A stretch of 64,000 nucleotides of DNA from Micromonospora vinacea (lineage in GTDB: Bacteria; Actinomycetota; Actinomycetes; Mycobacteriales; Micromonosporaceae), in contig NZ_JADOTY010000001.1 of NCBI RefSeq assembly GCF_015751785.1, forward strand, positions 5,766,001-5,830,000, given 5' to 3'. The notes under the pieces were generated by a model, which had not been told where the DNA came from, ran no database searches, and saw only the letters and a list, made by a program, of their open reading frames with translations. The position numbers and the translations under genes are program-made. How positions within the stretch are numbered: the stretch's first letter is position 1; each line of letters begins with the position of its first letter. This document shows, in pieces, positions 24,832 to 33,419 of this stretch.

Positions 24832-26679
24832 TCACCGGGCCGGAGCGTGGGCGGCGAGCGGGTTGGTGAGGGTGCCGACGAACTGGAGAGCCGCCGACGG
24901 GTCCGCCAGGTCGATCATCTGCTGGTTGTCGCGCAGTTGCAGCCGGTTGAGGCAGGACAGTGTGAACTCCGGGGCGAACAGGTCGTAGTGGCGGACCCGC
25001 TCGGCCAGGTGCGGCACCCGGTCGAAGTAGTCGGCGGCGCAGGCCGCGACAGTGCGCCAGAAGTCGTCCTCGGCGAGCACACCGGCCTCGACCAGGACCG
25101 CGTTGAGGTGCCGCAGGAAGCAGTCCACCACGTCGGTGAAGATGCTCAGCAGCTTGGTGTCGTCGGGCACCTCGACGCGGATCCGCTCCACCGCCGCCGG
25201 CAGCTCGACCCTGTCGCTCATCACCGCGATCTCCTCGGCGATGTCCTTGAAGATCACCCGCTGGACGGTGTCCTGCTCGTCGAGGACCAGGATGACGTTC
25301 TCGCCGTGCGGCATGAAGGCCAGGTCGTGGGCGTAGAAGCTGTGCAGCAGCGGGGTCAGGTAGGCGTCCAGGTAGCGGCGCAGCCACACCTCGGGCGCCA
25401 GGCCGGACCGGGCGATCAGCGCCGCCGCCAGCGAGCCGCCCTCGTCGTCGACGTGCAGCAGCGCGGCCATGGTGGACAGTCGCTCCCCCGGCGCCAGGTC
25501 GGGCACCGGGCTCTCCCGCCACAGGGCGGCCAACATCTTGCGGTACGGGGACGTGCGCTCGGTCGCCGCCTCGTACTGCCGGTGCCGGTAACCCACAGCG
25601 GCCCGTTCCCGGATGACGGTCAGGCCGGTGCCGGTCAGCACCTCGTCGGAGGCGATCAGCTCGGCCAGCCAGTCGTTGATCGCCGGGGTGGCCGCCATGT
25701 ACGCCGCCGACAACCCGCGCATGAAGCCCATGTTCAGCACCGACAGGGCGGTCTTGACGTAGTGCCGCCCCGGCTCGCTGACGTTGAAGAAGGTGCGGAT
25801 GGACTGCTGGGCGAGGTACACGTCCGGTCCGGAGCCGAGGTGCACCAGCCGCCGCTCGGCCAACTCCCCGGCGAAGGTGACCGCCAGCTTGTTCCACCAC
25901 TGCCACGGGTGCGCCGGGATCAGGTGGTAGTCGGCGAGGTCCAGCCCGAGATCGGCCATCGTGGCCGCGAACCGGGCCCGGGTCTCGGCGTCCAGCTCGC
26001 CCTCGATGAGGGTGTCGTAGTCGAGGTCGGCGGCGCTGCTGAACGTCGAGTGGTCCCGGTGCGCGGCCAGCCACTCCAGCCGCACCGGCGCGGCGGCCTC
26101 CGGGGCGTACCGGTGGTACTCGTCGACGCCGAAGCCGAGCCGGCCGTTGTTCGCCACGAAACAGGGGTGGCCCTCGGTCATCGAGGTCTCGATGGTCTGG
26201 AAGTCCGCCTCGGCCAGCTCGGCGGCGCTCGGCGCGGCCTGGGCCAGCTTGTACGCCGTACCCGCCAGCGTCGAGGTGATCTCCTCCAGGTAGACCGGGA
26301 GCACCCGCGCGGAGAGTCCGAGGGTGTCGCGCAGTTCGACGATGAGGTCCACCGCGTCCGGGGCCACTGACGTGCCGTCGCGGTGTCGGGTGATGCTGTC
26401 CGCGTCGATCTGCCAGTGCGCCAGGGCGAGCACCCGTGCCGCGAACCGGTAGGTGACAGTGCCGTCGTCGCTGCGGACCTCGTACCACTGCCGGTCGTCG
26501 GGGCCGGACACGGCTTCCGGGCTGAGCAGCCGCTCGTGGGTGAACTCGGAGAGCGCCTTGCGGACCAGCAGCCGGTTGGCCCGGGCCCAACGCTGCGGGG
26601 TGAGGTGCCCGACCGGGTCGCCGGAGGCGCTGTGCGCGGCGGCGACGGGCGGGTGGGTGGGAACGGCGGTGGTGGTCAC
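24832..26679 (-). CDS. desD: NRPS-independent siderophore synthetase, IucA/IucC family (DesD)
   Basis: A 615-residue NIS synthetase. It activates carboxylates with ATP and condenses N-hydroxy-N-succinyl-cadaverine units, finally closing the ring to ferrioxamine-type trihydroxamates. Family blocks include MTEGHPCFVANNGRLGFGVDEYHRYAPE, LIPAHPWQWWNKL, IRTFFNVSEPGRHYVKTALSVLNMGFMRGL, YRKMLAALWRESP and the C-terminal YAHDLAFMPHGENVILVLDEQDTVQRVIFKDI with catalytic residues. The GTG at 26679 overlaps the desC stop (GTGA). It is the last gene of the desE-F-A-B-C-D operon under the iron box at 32205. Confidence 0.93.
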   Translation of the reverse strand: MTTTAVPTHPPVAAAHSASGDPVGHLTPQRWARANRLLVRKALSEFTHERLLSPEAVSGPDDRQWYEVRSDDGTVTYRFAARVLALAHWQIDADSITRHRDGTSVAPDAVDLIVELRDTLGLSARVLPVYLEEITSTLAGTAYKLAQAAPSAAELAEADFQTIETSMTEGHPCFVANNGRLGFGVDEYHRYAPEAAAPVRLEWLAAHRDHSTFSSAADLDYDTLIEGELDAETRARFAATMADLGLDLADYHLIPAHPWQWWNKLAVTFAGELAERRLVHLGSGPDVYLAQQSIRTFFNVSEPGRHYVKTALSVLNMGFMRGLSAAYMAATPAINDWLAELIASDEVLTGTGLTVIRERAAVGYRHRQYEAATERTSPYRKMLAALWRESPVPDLAPGERLSTMAALLHVDDEGGSLAAALIARSGLAPEVWLRRYLDAYLTPLLHSFYAHDLAFMPHGENVILVLDEQDTVQRVIFKDIAEEIAVMSDRVELPAAVERIRVEVPDDTKLLSIFTDVVDCFLRHLNAVLVEAGVLAEDDFWRTVAACAADYFDRVPHLAERVRHYDLFAPEFTLSCLNRLQLRDNQQMIDLADPSAALQFVGTLTNPLAAHAPAR

Positions 26680-27284
26680 GCCGGGGCTCCTTCGGTTCGG
26701 GTGGCGGCAGCGCGGTCGGCAGCGGCGCGGTCGGCGGCAGCCTGGAACTGGGCTCGGGTGCAGACGCTGAGCAGCGCGTCCTTCTCGGGCTTGGCGATCG
26801 GGCCGACGACAGTGAAGCCGACGGCGGCGTTCAGCGCGTGCACGGCGGTGTTGCGCACGTCCGGTTCGACGACCACCCGCCGGGTCGTCGGGTCGTCGAA
26901 GAGCCACGCCATGACGGTGCCGATCACCGCCCGGGTGAAGCCGTGCACCGGCGTGTCGACCGGCGCGCAGAGGAAGTGCATGCCCACGTCCCCGGGCTGG
27001 TGGTCGTACAGGCCGACGAGCTCGACGTGGGCCGGGTCGTAGCGCTCCGCGAGGAAGGCGGGACTCCCCCGCCACAGGCCGAGGTACGCGTCGTGGTGCG
27101 GGTGCTCGGCGATGCGCCGGTACTCCTCGGCGACCTGGGCCGGGTCGGCGTCCTGCATCATCCAGAACGCCGCCTTCGGGTGGGTCACCCAGGTGTGCAG
27201 CAGCGCCGCGTCGGCGTCCGGATCGAGCGGCCGCAGCGCGAACTCACCGAGCCCCTCGTCGACACGTGTGAAGACGGTGGTCAC
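26676..27284 (-). CDS. desC: siderophore N-acyltransferase (DesC/IucB-like GNAT)
   Basis: A 202-residue acyltransferase of the siderophore-biosynthesis GNAT group. It transfers succinyl or acetyl from CoA to N-hydroxycadaverine. Typical stretches are HTWVTHPKAAFWMMQDADPAQVAEEYRRI, HVELVGLYDHQPGDVGMHFL and RAVIGTVMAWLFDDPTTRRVVVEPDVRNTAVHALNAAVGF. The C-terminus is an Ala/Arg repeat (ADRAAADRAAA) with no clear role. Start and stop both overlap neighbours by four bases (desB upstream, desD downstream), so the three are translationally coupled. Confidence 0.92.
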   Translation of the reverse strand: MTTVFTRVDEGLGEFALRPLDPDADAALLHTWVTHPKAAFWMMQDADPAQVAEEYRRIAEHPHHDAYLGLWRGSPAFLAERYDPAHVELVGLYDHQPGDVGMHFLCAPVDTPVHGFTRAVIGTVMAWLFDDPTTRRVVVEPDVRNTAVHALNAAVGFTVVGPIAKPEKDALLSVCTRAQFQAAADRAAADRAAATRTEGAPA

Positions 27285-28558
27285 GACGACACCCCGAACT
27301 CCTGGAAGGTGATGCTCTTCTCGATCGGGTAGTGCTCCCGGCCGAGCAGCTCACTGATGATCCAGGAGTTGCGGTAGGCGCCCATGCCCAGGTCCGGTGA
27401 GGTGATGCTGTGCGTGTGGGTGCCCGCGTTCTGCAGGAAGATGCCCCGCCCGCTGTGGTCGATGCTGTAGTTGCGGGCCACGTCGAAGCGGCCGTGCGCG
27501 TCCCAGCGGATCCGGTCTGACACCGGCGCCAGGAACTCCGGCACCCGGTAGTGGTAGCCGGTGGCCAGCACCAACCCCTCGGTACGCAGGGCGAAGTCGC
27601 GTTCCTGCTCCACCTGACGCAACCCCAGCGTGTACTGCCCGTCCTGGTGGTCGGCGCTGACCAGTTCGGTGTTGGTGAGCAGGCGGGTGTTCACCGGCCC
27701 GTCGACGCTGTGCGCGTAGAGCAGGTCGAAGATGTCGTTGATCAGGTCGGCGTTGATCCCCTTGAACAGGCCCTTCTGCTCGGACTCCAGCCGGTAGCGG
27801 GTCGCCTCGGGCAGCGCGTGGAAGTAGTCCACGTAGTCCGGTGAGGTCATCTCCAGCGTCAGCTTGGTGTATTCGAGCGGGAAGAACCGCGGCGACCGGG
27901 TCACCCAGTTGAGCTGGTAGCCGTACCGGTCGATGTCGCCGAGCAGGTCGTGGTAGATCTCGGCGGCGCTCTGCCCGCTGCCCACCACCGTGATGCTGCG
28001 CTTGGTGCGCAGCGCCGCACGGTGCTCCAGGTAGCGGGAGTTGTGCACGGCGTCGCCGGGCAGTTCGGCCACGGCCGGGGGCAGGTGCGGCGGGGTACCG
28101 GTGCCGAGCACCAGGTGCCGGGCCCGGTATTCCACAGTCTCCCCCGCGCCGGTGCTGGCCCGCACCACGTACCGCTCGTCGGCGCTGTCGTACTCCACAG
28201 TGGTCACGCTCTGGCCGAAGCGCAGGTTCGGCAGTTTCGCCGCCGCCCACCGGCAGTACGCGTCGTACTCGCTGCGCAGCGGGTAGAAGCTCTCCCGGAT
28301 GTAGAACGGGTAGAGGCGGCCGATCTCCTTGAGGTAGTTGAGGAAGGAGTACGGCGAGGTCGGGTCGGCGAGGCTGACCAGGTCGGCGATGAACGGGGTC
28401 TGCAACCGGGCCGACTCCAGCAGCATGCCCGGGTGCCAGGCGAGGCTCGGCCGGGCCTCCAGGAACACCCCGTCGAGTTCGTCGATCGGCGCGGTGAGGC
28501 AGGCCAGGCCCAGGTTGTACGGGCCCAACCCGATGGCGATGAAGTCGTGGGTGGACAT
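27281..28558 (-). CDS. desB: cadaverine/lysine N-hydroxylating monooxygenase (DesB)
   Basis: An FAD- and NADPH-dependent N-hydroxylase that makes N-hydroxycadaverine for the siderophore. The FAD site is FIAIGLGPYNLGLACLTAP, the central NADPH site is SITVVGSGQSAAEIYHDLL, and the substrate/FAD site is GLVLATGYHYRVP, with the HTHSITSPDLGMGAYRN ending of the family. I chose ATG 28558, which has GGAG eight bases upstream and leads straight into the fold. The longer frame to 28615 reads through a 27-base tandem duplication that repeats the end of desA and probably is not translated as part of DesB. Confidence 0.93.
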   Translation of the reverse strand: MSTHDFIAIGLGPYNLGLACLTAPIDELDGVFLEARPSLAWHPGMLLESARLQTPFIADLVSLADPTSPYSFLNYLKEIGRLYPFYIRESFYPLRSEYDAYCRWAAAKLPNLRFGQSVTTVEYDSADERYVVRASTGAGETVEYRARHLVLGTGTPPHLPPAVAELPGDAVHNSRYLEHRAALRTKRSITVVGSGQSAAEIYHDLLGDIDRYGYQLNWVTRSPRFFPLEYTKLTLEMTSPDYVDYFHALPEATRYRLESEQKGLFKGINADLINDIFDLLYAHSVDGPVNTRLLTNTELVSADHQDGQYTLGLRQVEQERDFALRTEGLVLATGYHYRVPEFLAPVSDRIRWDAHGRFDVARNYSIDHSGRGIFLQNAGTHTHSITSPDLGMGAYRNSWIISELLGREHYPIEKSITFQEFGVSS

Positions 28559-28584
28559 CGGGGTCTCCAGGCGCGGGTTCGTGG

Positions 28585-28638
28585 TCACCGGCGTCAGCCG
28601 ACGGTGCAGGTTCATCGGCGTCAGCCGACGTGGCAGGT
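28585..28638. repeat. 27-base tandem duplication at the desA-desB junction
   Basis: Units 28585-28611 and 28612-28638 are adjacent and match at 24 of 27 positions. One unit contains the last codons and stop of desA; the other is a copy lying between the genes. The length is nine codons, so the frame is kept. It creates spare ATG/GTG codons ahead of the true desB start. Confidence 0.75.
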
Positions 28639-30159
28639 CAGGTCGGCCTCGACGTGGTCGTGCACGTACCGGCCGGCGTGGGTGGCGATCAGGTCGAGCA
28701 CGTACCCGACGTCGTCGACGGTGGTGGCCGGGTTGAGCAGTGTGAACTTCAGGAAGTGCCGGCCGTCCACCCGGGTCCCGGCGACCACTGCGAGACCGGA
28801 CGCCGCGAGGGCCTCCCGGGCGTGCAGGTTGGCGGCGTCGGCCAGCTCCCGGCCAGGGCCGGTGGGCAGGTAGCGGAACACCACGGTGCTCAGCTCGGAG
28901 CGCGTCACGACCTCGAAGCGCGGGTCCTCGCTGACCAGTTGCCAGGCGTCGGCGGCCCGGTCGACGACCTCATCGAAGAGCCCGCCGAGCGCGTCCGGGC
29001 CCATCACCCGCAGGGTGAGCCAGAGCTTCAGCGCGTCGAAACGGCGGGTGGTCTGCAAGCTCTTGTCGACCTGGTTGGGGATGCGCTGCTCCACCATCCG
29101 GGCCGGGTTGAGGTAGTCGGCGTGGTAGGTGACGTGCCGCAGCGTCCCCCGGTCGCGGACCAGCAGCGCGCTGGAGCTGACCGGCTGGAAGAACGACTTG
29201 TGGAAGTCGACGGTCACCGAGTCGGCCCGCTCGATGCCGTCGAGCAGGTGCCGGCGCGTCGGCGAGACGAGCAGACCGCAGCCGTACGCGGCGTCCACGT
29301 GCAGCCAGACGCCGGCTGCCGCGCAGATCCCGGCCAGTTCGGTGAGCGGGTCGATCGAGCCGAAGTCGGTGGTGCCGGCGGTGCCGACGACGGCCATCAC
29401 CACCAGCCCGGCCTGGCGGCACCGCACGATCTCCTCGCGGACGGCCGCCGCGCTGATCCGCCGGCGGGTGTCGGTGGCCACCGCGATCACCGCGTCCGGG
29501 GCGAGGCCGAGCAGTTTGGCCGACTTCTGCACGCTGAAGTGACCGGCGGCGGAGGTGATCACCCGCAGCCGGGGCAGCAGTTCGGCGCGCGCCGCCGGGC
29601 CGATGGCGTCGGCGCACGCCTCTTCCCGGGCCAGCAGCAGCGCCTGGAGGTTGGACTGGCTGCCGCCGCTGGTGAAGACGCCGTCGGCGCGGGGGCCGAG
29701 GCCGATCCGCTCGGCCGTCCAGTCGATCAGCCGGCGCTCGATGAGGGTGGCCCCGGCGCTCTGGTCCCAGGTGTCCAGCGAGGAGTTCACGGCGGTGAGC
29801 ACCGCCTCACCGAGCAGTGCCGGGATGGCCACCGGGCAGTTCAGGTGGGCCAGGTAGCGGGGGTGGTGGAACCAGACGGCGTCGCGCAGGTAGACGTTCT
29901 CCAGCTCGTCCAGTGCGGCGCCGGCGTCGCCCAGCGGACGGTCCAGGTCCACCCGGTCGACCAGGGGGGCCAGCTCGGCCGGCGTGATCCCGGTCCCTGG
30001 GCGGTCCACCGTGGCCACTCGGCGGGCGACCCGGTCCACGCCGTCGGCGATCGTCCGGCGGTACTGCTCGACCGAGCCGCCGTGCAGCAGCTGGGCCCGC
30101 GCGGCGGTTGACGCCGGTGGCGGCGTGGTGGTCTCGACGGGGTACGTCGGCACGGTCAC
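28621..30159 (-). CDS. desA: pyridoxal-phosphate-dependent lysine decarboxylase (DesA)
   Basis: A 512-residue group II decarboxylase that converts lysine to cadaverine, the first step of desferrioxamine synthesis. Visible features are the substrate-binding RYLAHLNCPVAIPALLGE, the phosphate-binding GVFTSGGSQSNLQALLLARE, the PLP-stacking region WLHVDAAYGCG, and the Schiff-base lysine in SVTVDFHKSFFQPVSSSALLV. The start GTG 30159 has GGAAGGA seven bases upstream; an in-frame GTG at 30174 lies inside that ribosome site. The 98-base gap to desF has no iron box that I can see, so transcription probably comes through from desE. Confidence 0.92.
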   Translation of the reverse strand: MTVPTYPVETTTPPPASTAARAQLLHGGSVEQYRRTIADGVDRVARRVATVDRPGTGITPAELAPLVDRVDLDRPLGDAGAALDELENVYLRDAVWFHHPRYLAHLNCPVAIPALLGEAVLTAVNSSLDTWDQSAGATLIERRLIDWTAERIGLGPRADGVFTSGGSQSNLQALLLAREEACADAIGPAARAELLPRLRVITSAAGHFSVQKSAKLLGLAPDAVIAVATDTRRRISAAAVREEIVRCRQAGLVVMAVVGTAGTTDFGSIDPLTELAGICAAAGVWLHVDAAYGCGLLVSPTRRHLLDGIERADSVTVDFHKSFFQPVSSSALLVRDRGTLRHVTYHADYLNPARMVEQRIPNQVDKSLQTTRRFDALKLWLTLRVMGPDALGGLFDEVVDRAADAWQLVSEDPRFEVVTRSELSTVVFRYLPTGPGRELADAANLHAREALAASGLAVVAGTRVDGRHFLKFTLLNPATTVDDVGYVLDLIATHAGRYVHDHVEADLTCHVG

Positions 30160-30257
30160 GGAATGTCCTTCCACGTTTTCGACGAGGGGCAGCCGGAACC
30201 CTCCCCGGCGCGGCGGTGCGCCTCGGGGCAGTGCTGCCGATCGGTTGGGGTCGTCAG

Positions 30258-31118
30258 TCAGGCGGTGGCGCCGGCCAGCGCCTCGGCACGCAGGTCCTCT
30301 TCGGACAGTCCACGTCGCCAGTAGCCGGCGAAGGTCACCCTCCGGCGGTCCAGACCACGCTCGTCGACGAGGTGCCGGCGCAGCGCCCGCACCACGCCGG
30401 ACTCACCGGCGATCCAGGCGTACGGGGTGCCGCCGGTGGGGAGCCGGGCGGCGCGAACGGAGCTGACCAGCAGGTCACTGCCGGGCGGGGTGCTGCCCCG
30501 CACGATCCACCTGATCTCGGCGTCGGCGTCGGTGGGCAGGTCGGTGATGTCGGCGGCGTCCGGCACCTCGATCCAGGCGCGGACGCGGGTGCCGGCAGGC
30601 AGCCAGGCCAGGATGCCCTCGACGGCCGGCAGCGCGGTCTCGTCGGCGGCCAGCAGCACCAGGTCCGTGCCGTCCGGCGGGCGGAAGCAGACGCTGCGGT
30701 TGTCGGGCACCGCCGGGCCGAGCAGCAACACCCGGTCGCCGGGACCGGCCAGGGACGCCCAGCGGGAGGCGGGGCCGGTGTCGCCGTGGCTGACGAAGTC
30801 GATGTCGACAGCGGTGTCGGCCGGGCGGTGCTCCCGGATGGTGTACGAGCGCAGCACCGCGCGGACGTCCGCCGGCAGCGCCCGCCAGCCGCCGAACCAG
30901 TCCTCGCCCTGCTCGACCGGGACCACCGGGGCGTGCTGCCCCGGGTGCGGCAGGAACAGCGAGACGCTCTGGTCCCGGCCGCCGCCGGTGAAGTCGGCCA
31001 GTTCCGCGCCGCCGAAGGTGACCCGGATCAGCGAGGCGCCGACCCGGCGGGCCCGGACGACGTGCGCGGCGTAGAAGCGGTACTGCGAGGCGATCGGTGC
31101 GGCGGCGCTCGTACTCAT
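30258..31118 (-). CDS. desF: siderophore-interacting protein, FAD-binding ferric-siderophore reductase (DesF-like)
   Basis: A 286-residue cytosolic flavoprotein that reduces ferric siderophore after uptake to release iron. The FAD-binding domain has LIRVTFGGAELADF and the hallmark RSYTIREHRPADTAVDIDFVSHG, with GPASRWASLAGPGDRVLLLGPA. The C-terminal SIP domain contains LLAADETALPAVEGILAWLP and AWIAGESGVVRALRRHLVDERGLDR. It lies four bases after the binding-protein gene and ahead of desA, exactly the desE-desF-desA order of Streptomyces. The symbol is transferred by synteny. Confidence 0.88.
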   Translation of the reverse strand: MSTSAAAPIASQYRFYAAHVVRARRVGASLIRVTFGGAELADFTGGGRDQSVSLFLPHPGQHAPVVPVEQGEDWFGGWRALPADVRAVLRSYTIREHRPADTAVDIDFVSHGDTGPASRWASLAGPGDRVLLLGPAVPDNRSVCFRPPDGTDLVLLAADETALPAVEGILAWLPAGTRVRAWIEVPDAADITDLPTDADAEIRWIVRGSTPPGSDLLVSSVRAARLPTGGTPYAWIAGESGVVRALRRHLVDERGLDRRRVTFAGYWRRGLSEEDLRAEALAGATA

Positions 31119-31122
31119 GGCG

Positions 31123-32154
31123 TCAGCTGACCTTCTTCGCGTTCCGGATGGCGGTGGCGAGGTTCTCCAGCAGCGGCGCGGAGCCGGCGTACGAGAAGCG
31201 GGGTACCGCGTCCCACGGGCTCACCTGGTTGGCCTTGACCGCCGGCAGTTGCTGCCAGGTCGGCTTGGCGGTGAGGTCCTTGGCCTGCAACGCGGTGCTG
31301 CGGTTGTCCAGCAGGATCAAATCGGCCGGGAACTTGCCGGCGCTCTCCCAGCTCAGCGCCTCGAAGTAGTCACCGGCTTCGAGCTTGGTGGGGATGACGA
31401 TGTCGACGCCCAACTCGGCGAAGTACATCAGGTCGGTGCTGACCTTCGGGTTGGAGACGTAGAAGAGGTCGGGGCTGCCGGAGCAGGCCATCACCTTGAT
31501 CCCGGGGTTGGCCTTGACCGCCTGCCGGACCGCCTCGGCGGCGGCGTCGAAGCGGGCCTTTCCGTCGGTGACCTTCTTCGCGGAGAGGTCCGCGCCGAGC
31601 GATTCGGCCAGCGCCGCGTACCGCTCGATGGGCTTGGTCATCGGCACCCGGGCGGTGGTGATCGCCACGCTGGGCGCCAGCGGGAGGATCTTGGCCTTGC
31701 TCTCGTCCGGCACGTACCAGAGCGCGTCCGGGTCGTACATGTGGGTGACCAGCAGTTCGGGGCGCAGCGCCGCGTACTTCTCCAGGCTGAACTCGCCCCA
31801 CACGTTGCCGAGGATCTCGACGCCCTCGACGTTCAGGTCGCCCGCCTGCGGGTCGGCGGTGCCGTCGGCACGCTTGGTCTCACCGAACACGCCCACGACC
31901 TGCTTGTCGAGACCGAAATCGATCAGGGCCGCCGCCACTCCGGTGAAGGCCACCACGCGGGTCGGACGGGCTGCGGCCTCGACCTTGGTGCCGCGGTCGT
32001 CGGTGAACGACCAGGGGCCACTTCCGTTGCCGGCGGCGGGCTTCGCGGCGTCGTCCTTGCCGCAGGCGGCGAGCAGGGTGGCCAGCGTGGCAGCGCCACC
32101 GGCGGCCAGCAGGCCACGGCGGGAGAGGCGGCGGGCGGACAGGGCATCGGGCAT
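31123..32154 (-). CDS. desE: ferric-siderophore ABC transporter binding lipoprotein (DesE-like)
   Basis: A 343-residue class III (helical-backbone) binding protein that captures ferrioxamine-type siderophores on the cell surface. The N-terminus has twin arginines (SRRGLLAAGGAA) and a lipobox (TLLAACGK), so Tat export followed by lipidation is likely. The mature part contains RVVAFTGVAAALIDFGLDKQVVGVFGE and ALRPELLVTHMYDP, typical of FhuD/DesE proteins. It is the first gene of the des operon, 51 bases from a near-consensus iron box shared with the divergent permease genes. Confidence 0.9.
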   Translation of the reverse strand: MPDALSARRLSRRGLLAAGGAATLATLLAACGKDDAAKPAAGNGSGPWSFTDDRGTKVEAAARPTRVVAFTGVAAALIDFGLDKQVVGVFGETKRADGTADPQAGDLNVEGVEILGNVWGEFSLEKYAALRPELLVTHMYDPDALWYVPDESKAKILPLAPSVAITTARVPMTKPIERYAALAESLGADLSAKKVTDGKARFDAAAEAVRQAVKANPGIKVMACSGSPDLFYVSNPKVSTDLMYFAELGVDIVIPTKLEAGDYFEALSWESAGKFPADLILLDNRSTALQAKDLTAKPTWQQLPAVKANQVSPWDAVPRFSYAGSAPLLENLATAIRNAKKVS

Positions 32155-32204
32155 GGTGTTGTCTTTCGATCAGGGGTTGGCCGGACTCGACCAGGGCAGC
32201 GGGG

Positions 32205-32223
32205 TTAGGTTAGCCTAACCTCG
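32205..32223. promoter_or_regulatory. IdeR/DmdR-type iron box
   Basis: TTAGGTTAGCCTAACCTCG matches the actinobacterial iron-box consensus TTAGGTTAGGCTAACCTAA at 16 of 19 positions. It includes the perfect odd-centred dyad AGGTTAG-C-CTAACCT. It sits between the divergent desE and FecCD permease genes. Ferrous-loaded repressor would shut off both biosynthesis and uptake when iron is plentiful. Confidence 0.93.
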
Positions 32224-32227
32224 GTCA

Positions 32228-33340
32228 TTGTCAACAGCGGTTCGCCGTGTCGCCACCACCCCGGAGCCCACACTGGACGCCACACCCACCGTCACCCGAC
32301 CGGCACCATCCGTGCCAGTCAGGGAAACGGCGCCACCCCCGAGCCGGCGTGGCCGTCGGGCGGTCCGCGCCGCCGGCCTGGTCATCGCCGTGGCACTGCT
32401 CGCGGTGATCGTGGTGCTCAGCATCGCGGTCGGCGCGAAGGCCATGCCGCTCGCCGACGTCTGGTCCGGGTTACTGCATCGCGACGCCACCGAGTACGCC
32501 GTCGTGCACCGGATGCGCCTGCCCCGCACCCTGCTTGGGCTGCTCGCCGGCGCCGCCCTCGGTGTGGCGGGCGCGGTCATGCAGGCCCTCACCCGCAACC
32601 CGCTCGCCGACCCCGGGCTGCTCGGCATCAACGCCGGCGCGTCCGCGGCCGTCGCCACCGCCGCCGCCTTCCTGGGCGTCACCGCCGTCGGTGGGTACGT
32701 CTGGTTCGCGCTGCTCGGCGCGGCGGCGGTGACCGCGCTCGTCTACGCCGTGGGCGGCGGACGCGGCGCCACCCCGGCCCGACTCGCGCTGGCCGGGGCG
32801 GCGCTCAACGCCACCCTCTACTCGTACGTGAGCGCGGTGATGCTGCTGGACACCGCGTCGCTGGAGCGGCTGCGTTTCTGGACGGTCGGCTCACTGGCCA
32901 GCGCGGACTCCGCGACGGTGACCCGCGTGCTGCCGTTCATCCTGGTCGGGCTGCTGGTCGCGCTCGGTGCCGCCCGCCCGCTGAACGCGCTCGCGCTCGG
33001 CGACGATGCGGCGCGAGCCCTCGGCGCTCGACCCGCACTCATCCGCGCCGCTGTGATCGTCGCGGTCACCCTGCTCTGCGGCGCGGCGACCGCCGCGTGC
33101 GGCCCGATCGTCTTCGTCGGGCTGCTGGTGCCGCACCTGGTCCGCGCCCTGACCGGCCCGGACCTGCGCTGGCTGCTTCCGTACTGCGCGGTGCTGGCGC
33201 CCGCGTTGCTGCTCGGCGCGGACGTGCTCGGCCGGGTGCTGGGCCGCCCCGGGGAACTCCAGGTCGGCATGGTGACCGCCGTGCTGGGCGGCCCGCTCTT
33301 CCTGTGGCTGGTCACCCGCCGACGGGTGGCGCAACCGTGA
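32228..33340 (+). CDS. FecCD-family siderophore ABC transporter permease
   Basis: A 370-residue membrane permease of the FecCD/FhuB family with about ten helices. Family blocks: HRMRLPRTLLGLLAGAALGVAGAVMQALTRNPLADPGLLGINAGAS, LLGDD-like LALGDDAARALGARP, and GPIVFVGLLVPHLVRAL. The start is uncertain. A TTG at 32228 lies five bases after the iron box, which would imply a leaderless or very short leader; a GTG at 32309 is an alternative. The first 45 residues are Thr/Pro-rich and poorly conserved. It pairs with the second permease to form the import channel for the DesE-captured siderophore. Confidence 0.87.
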   Translation: MSTAVRRVATTPEPTLDATPTVTRPAPSVPVRETAPPPSRRGRRAVRAAGLVIAVALLAVIVVLSIAVGAKAMPLADVWSGLLHRDATEYAVVHRMRLPRTLLGLLAGAALGVAGAVMQALTRNPLADPGLLGINAGASAAVATAAAFLGVTAVGGYVWFALLGAAAVTALVYAVGGGRGATPARLALAGAALNATLYSYVSAVMLLDTASLERLRFWTVGSLASADSATVTRVLPFILVGLLVALGAARPLNALALGDDAARALGARPALIRAAVIVAVTLLCGAATAACGPIVFVGLLVPHLVRALTGPDLRWLLPYCAVLAPALLLGADVLGRVLGRPGELQVGMVTAVLGGPLFLWLVTRRRVAQP

Positions 33341-33419
33341 GCGAGCGGAGCGAGCGAACCGGCAGGCTCAGTGTTGTGGCGCGTCGCGCCAGCGCGCAGC
33401 GAAGCGGAGCGATGGCGTG
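33338..33419. repeat. GC-rich junction repeat between the two permease genes
   Basis: Begins GTGAGCGAGCGGAGCGAGCG directly on the stop of the first permease gene and ends GAAGCGGAGCGATGGCGTGA on the start of the second. It is built of alternating AGCG/GAGC steps with a central hairpin GGCGCGTCGCGCC. It supplies the GGAG ribosome site of the downstream gene. A related element is at 9480-9542 and a shorter start-like trace at 35296. Confidence 0.5.

Noticed and set aside
24193..26370. A 725-codon plus-strand frame opposite desD
   Set aside because: Antisense shadow; desD has complete family motifs.
30160..30257. A second iron box before desA
   Set aside because: Looked for, because some Streptomyces have one; no TTAGGTTAGG-like dyad is present.
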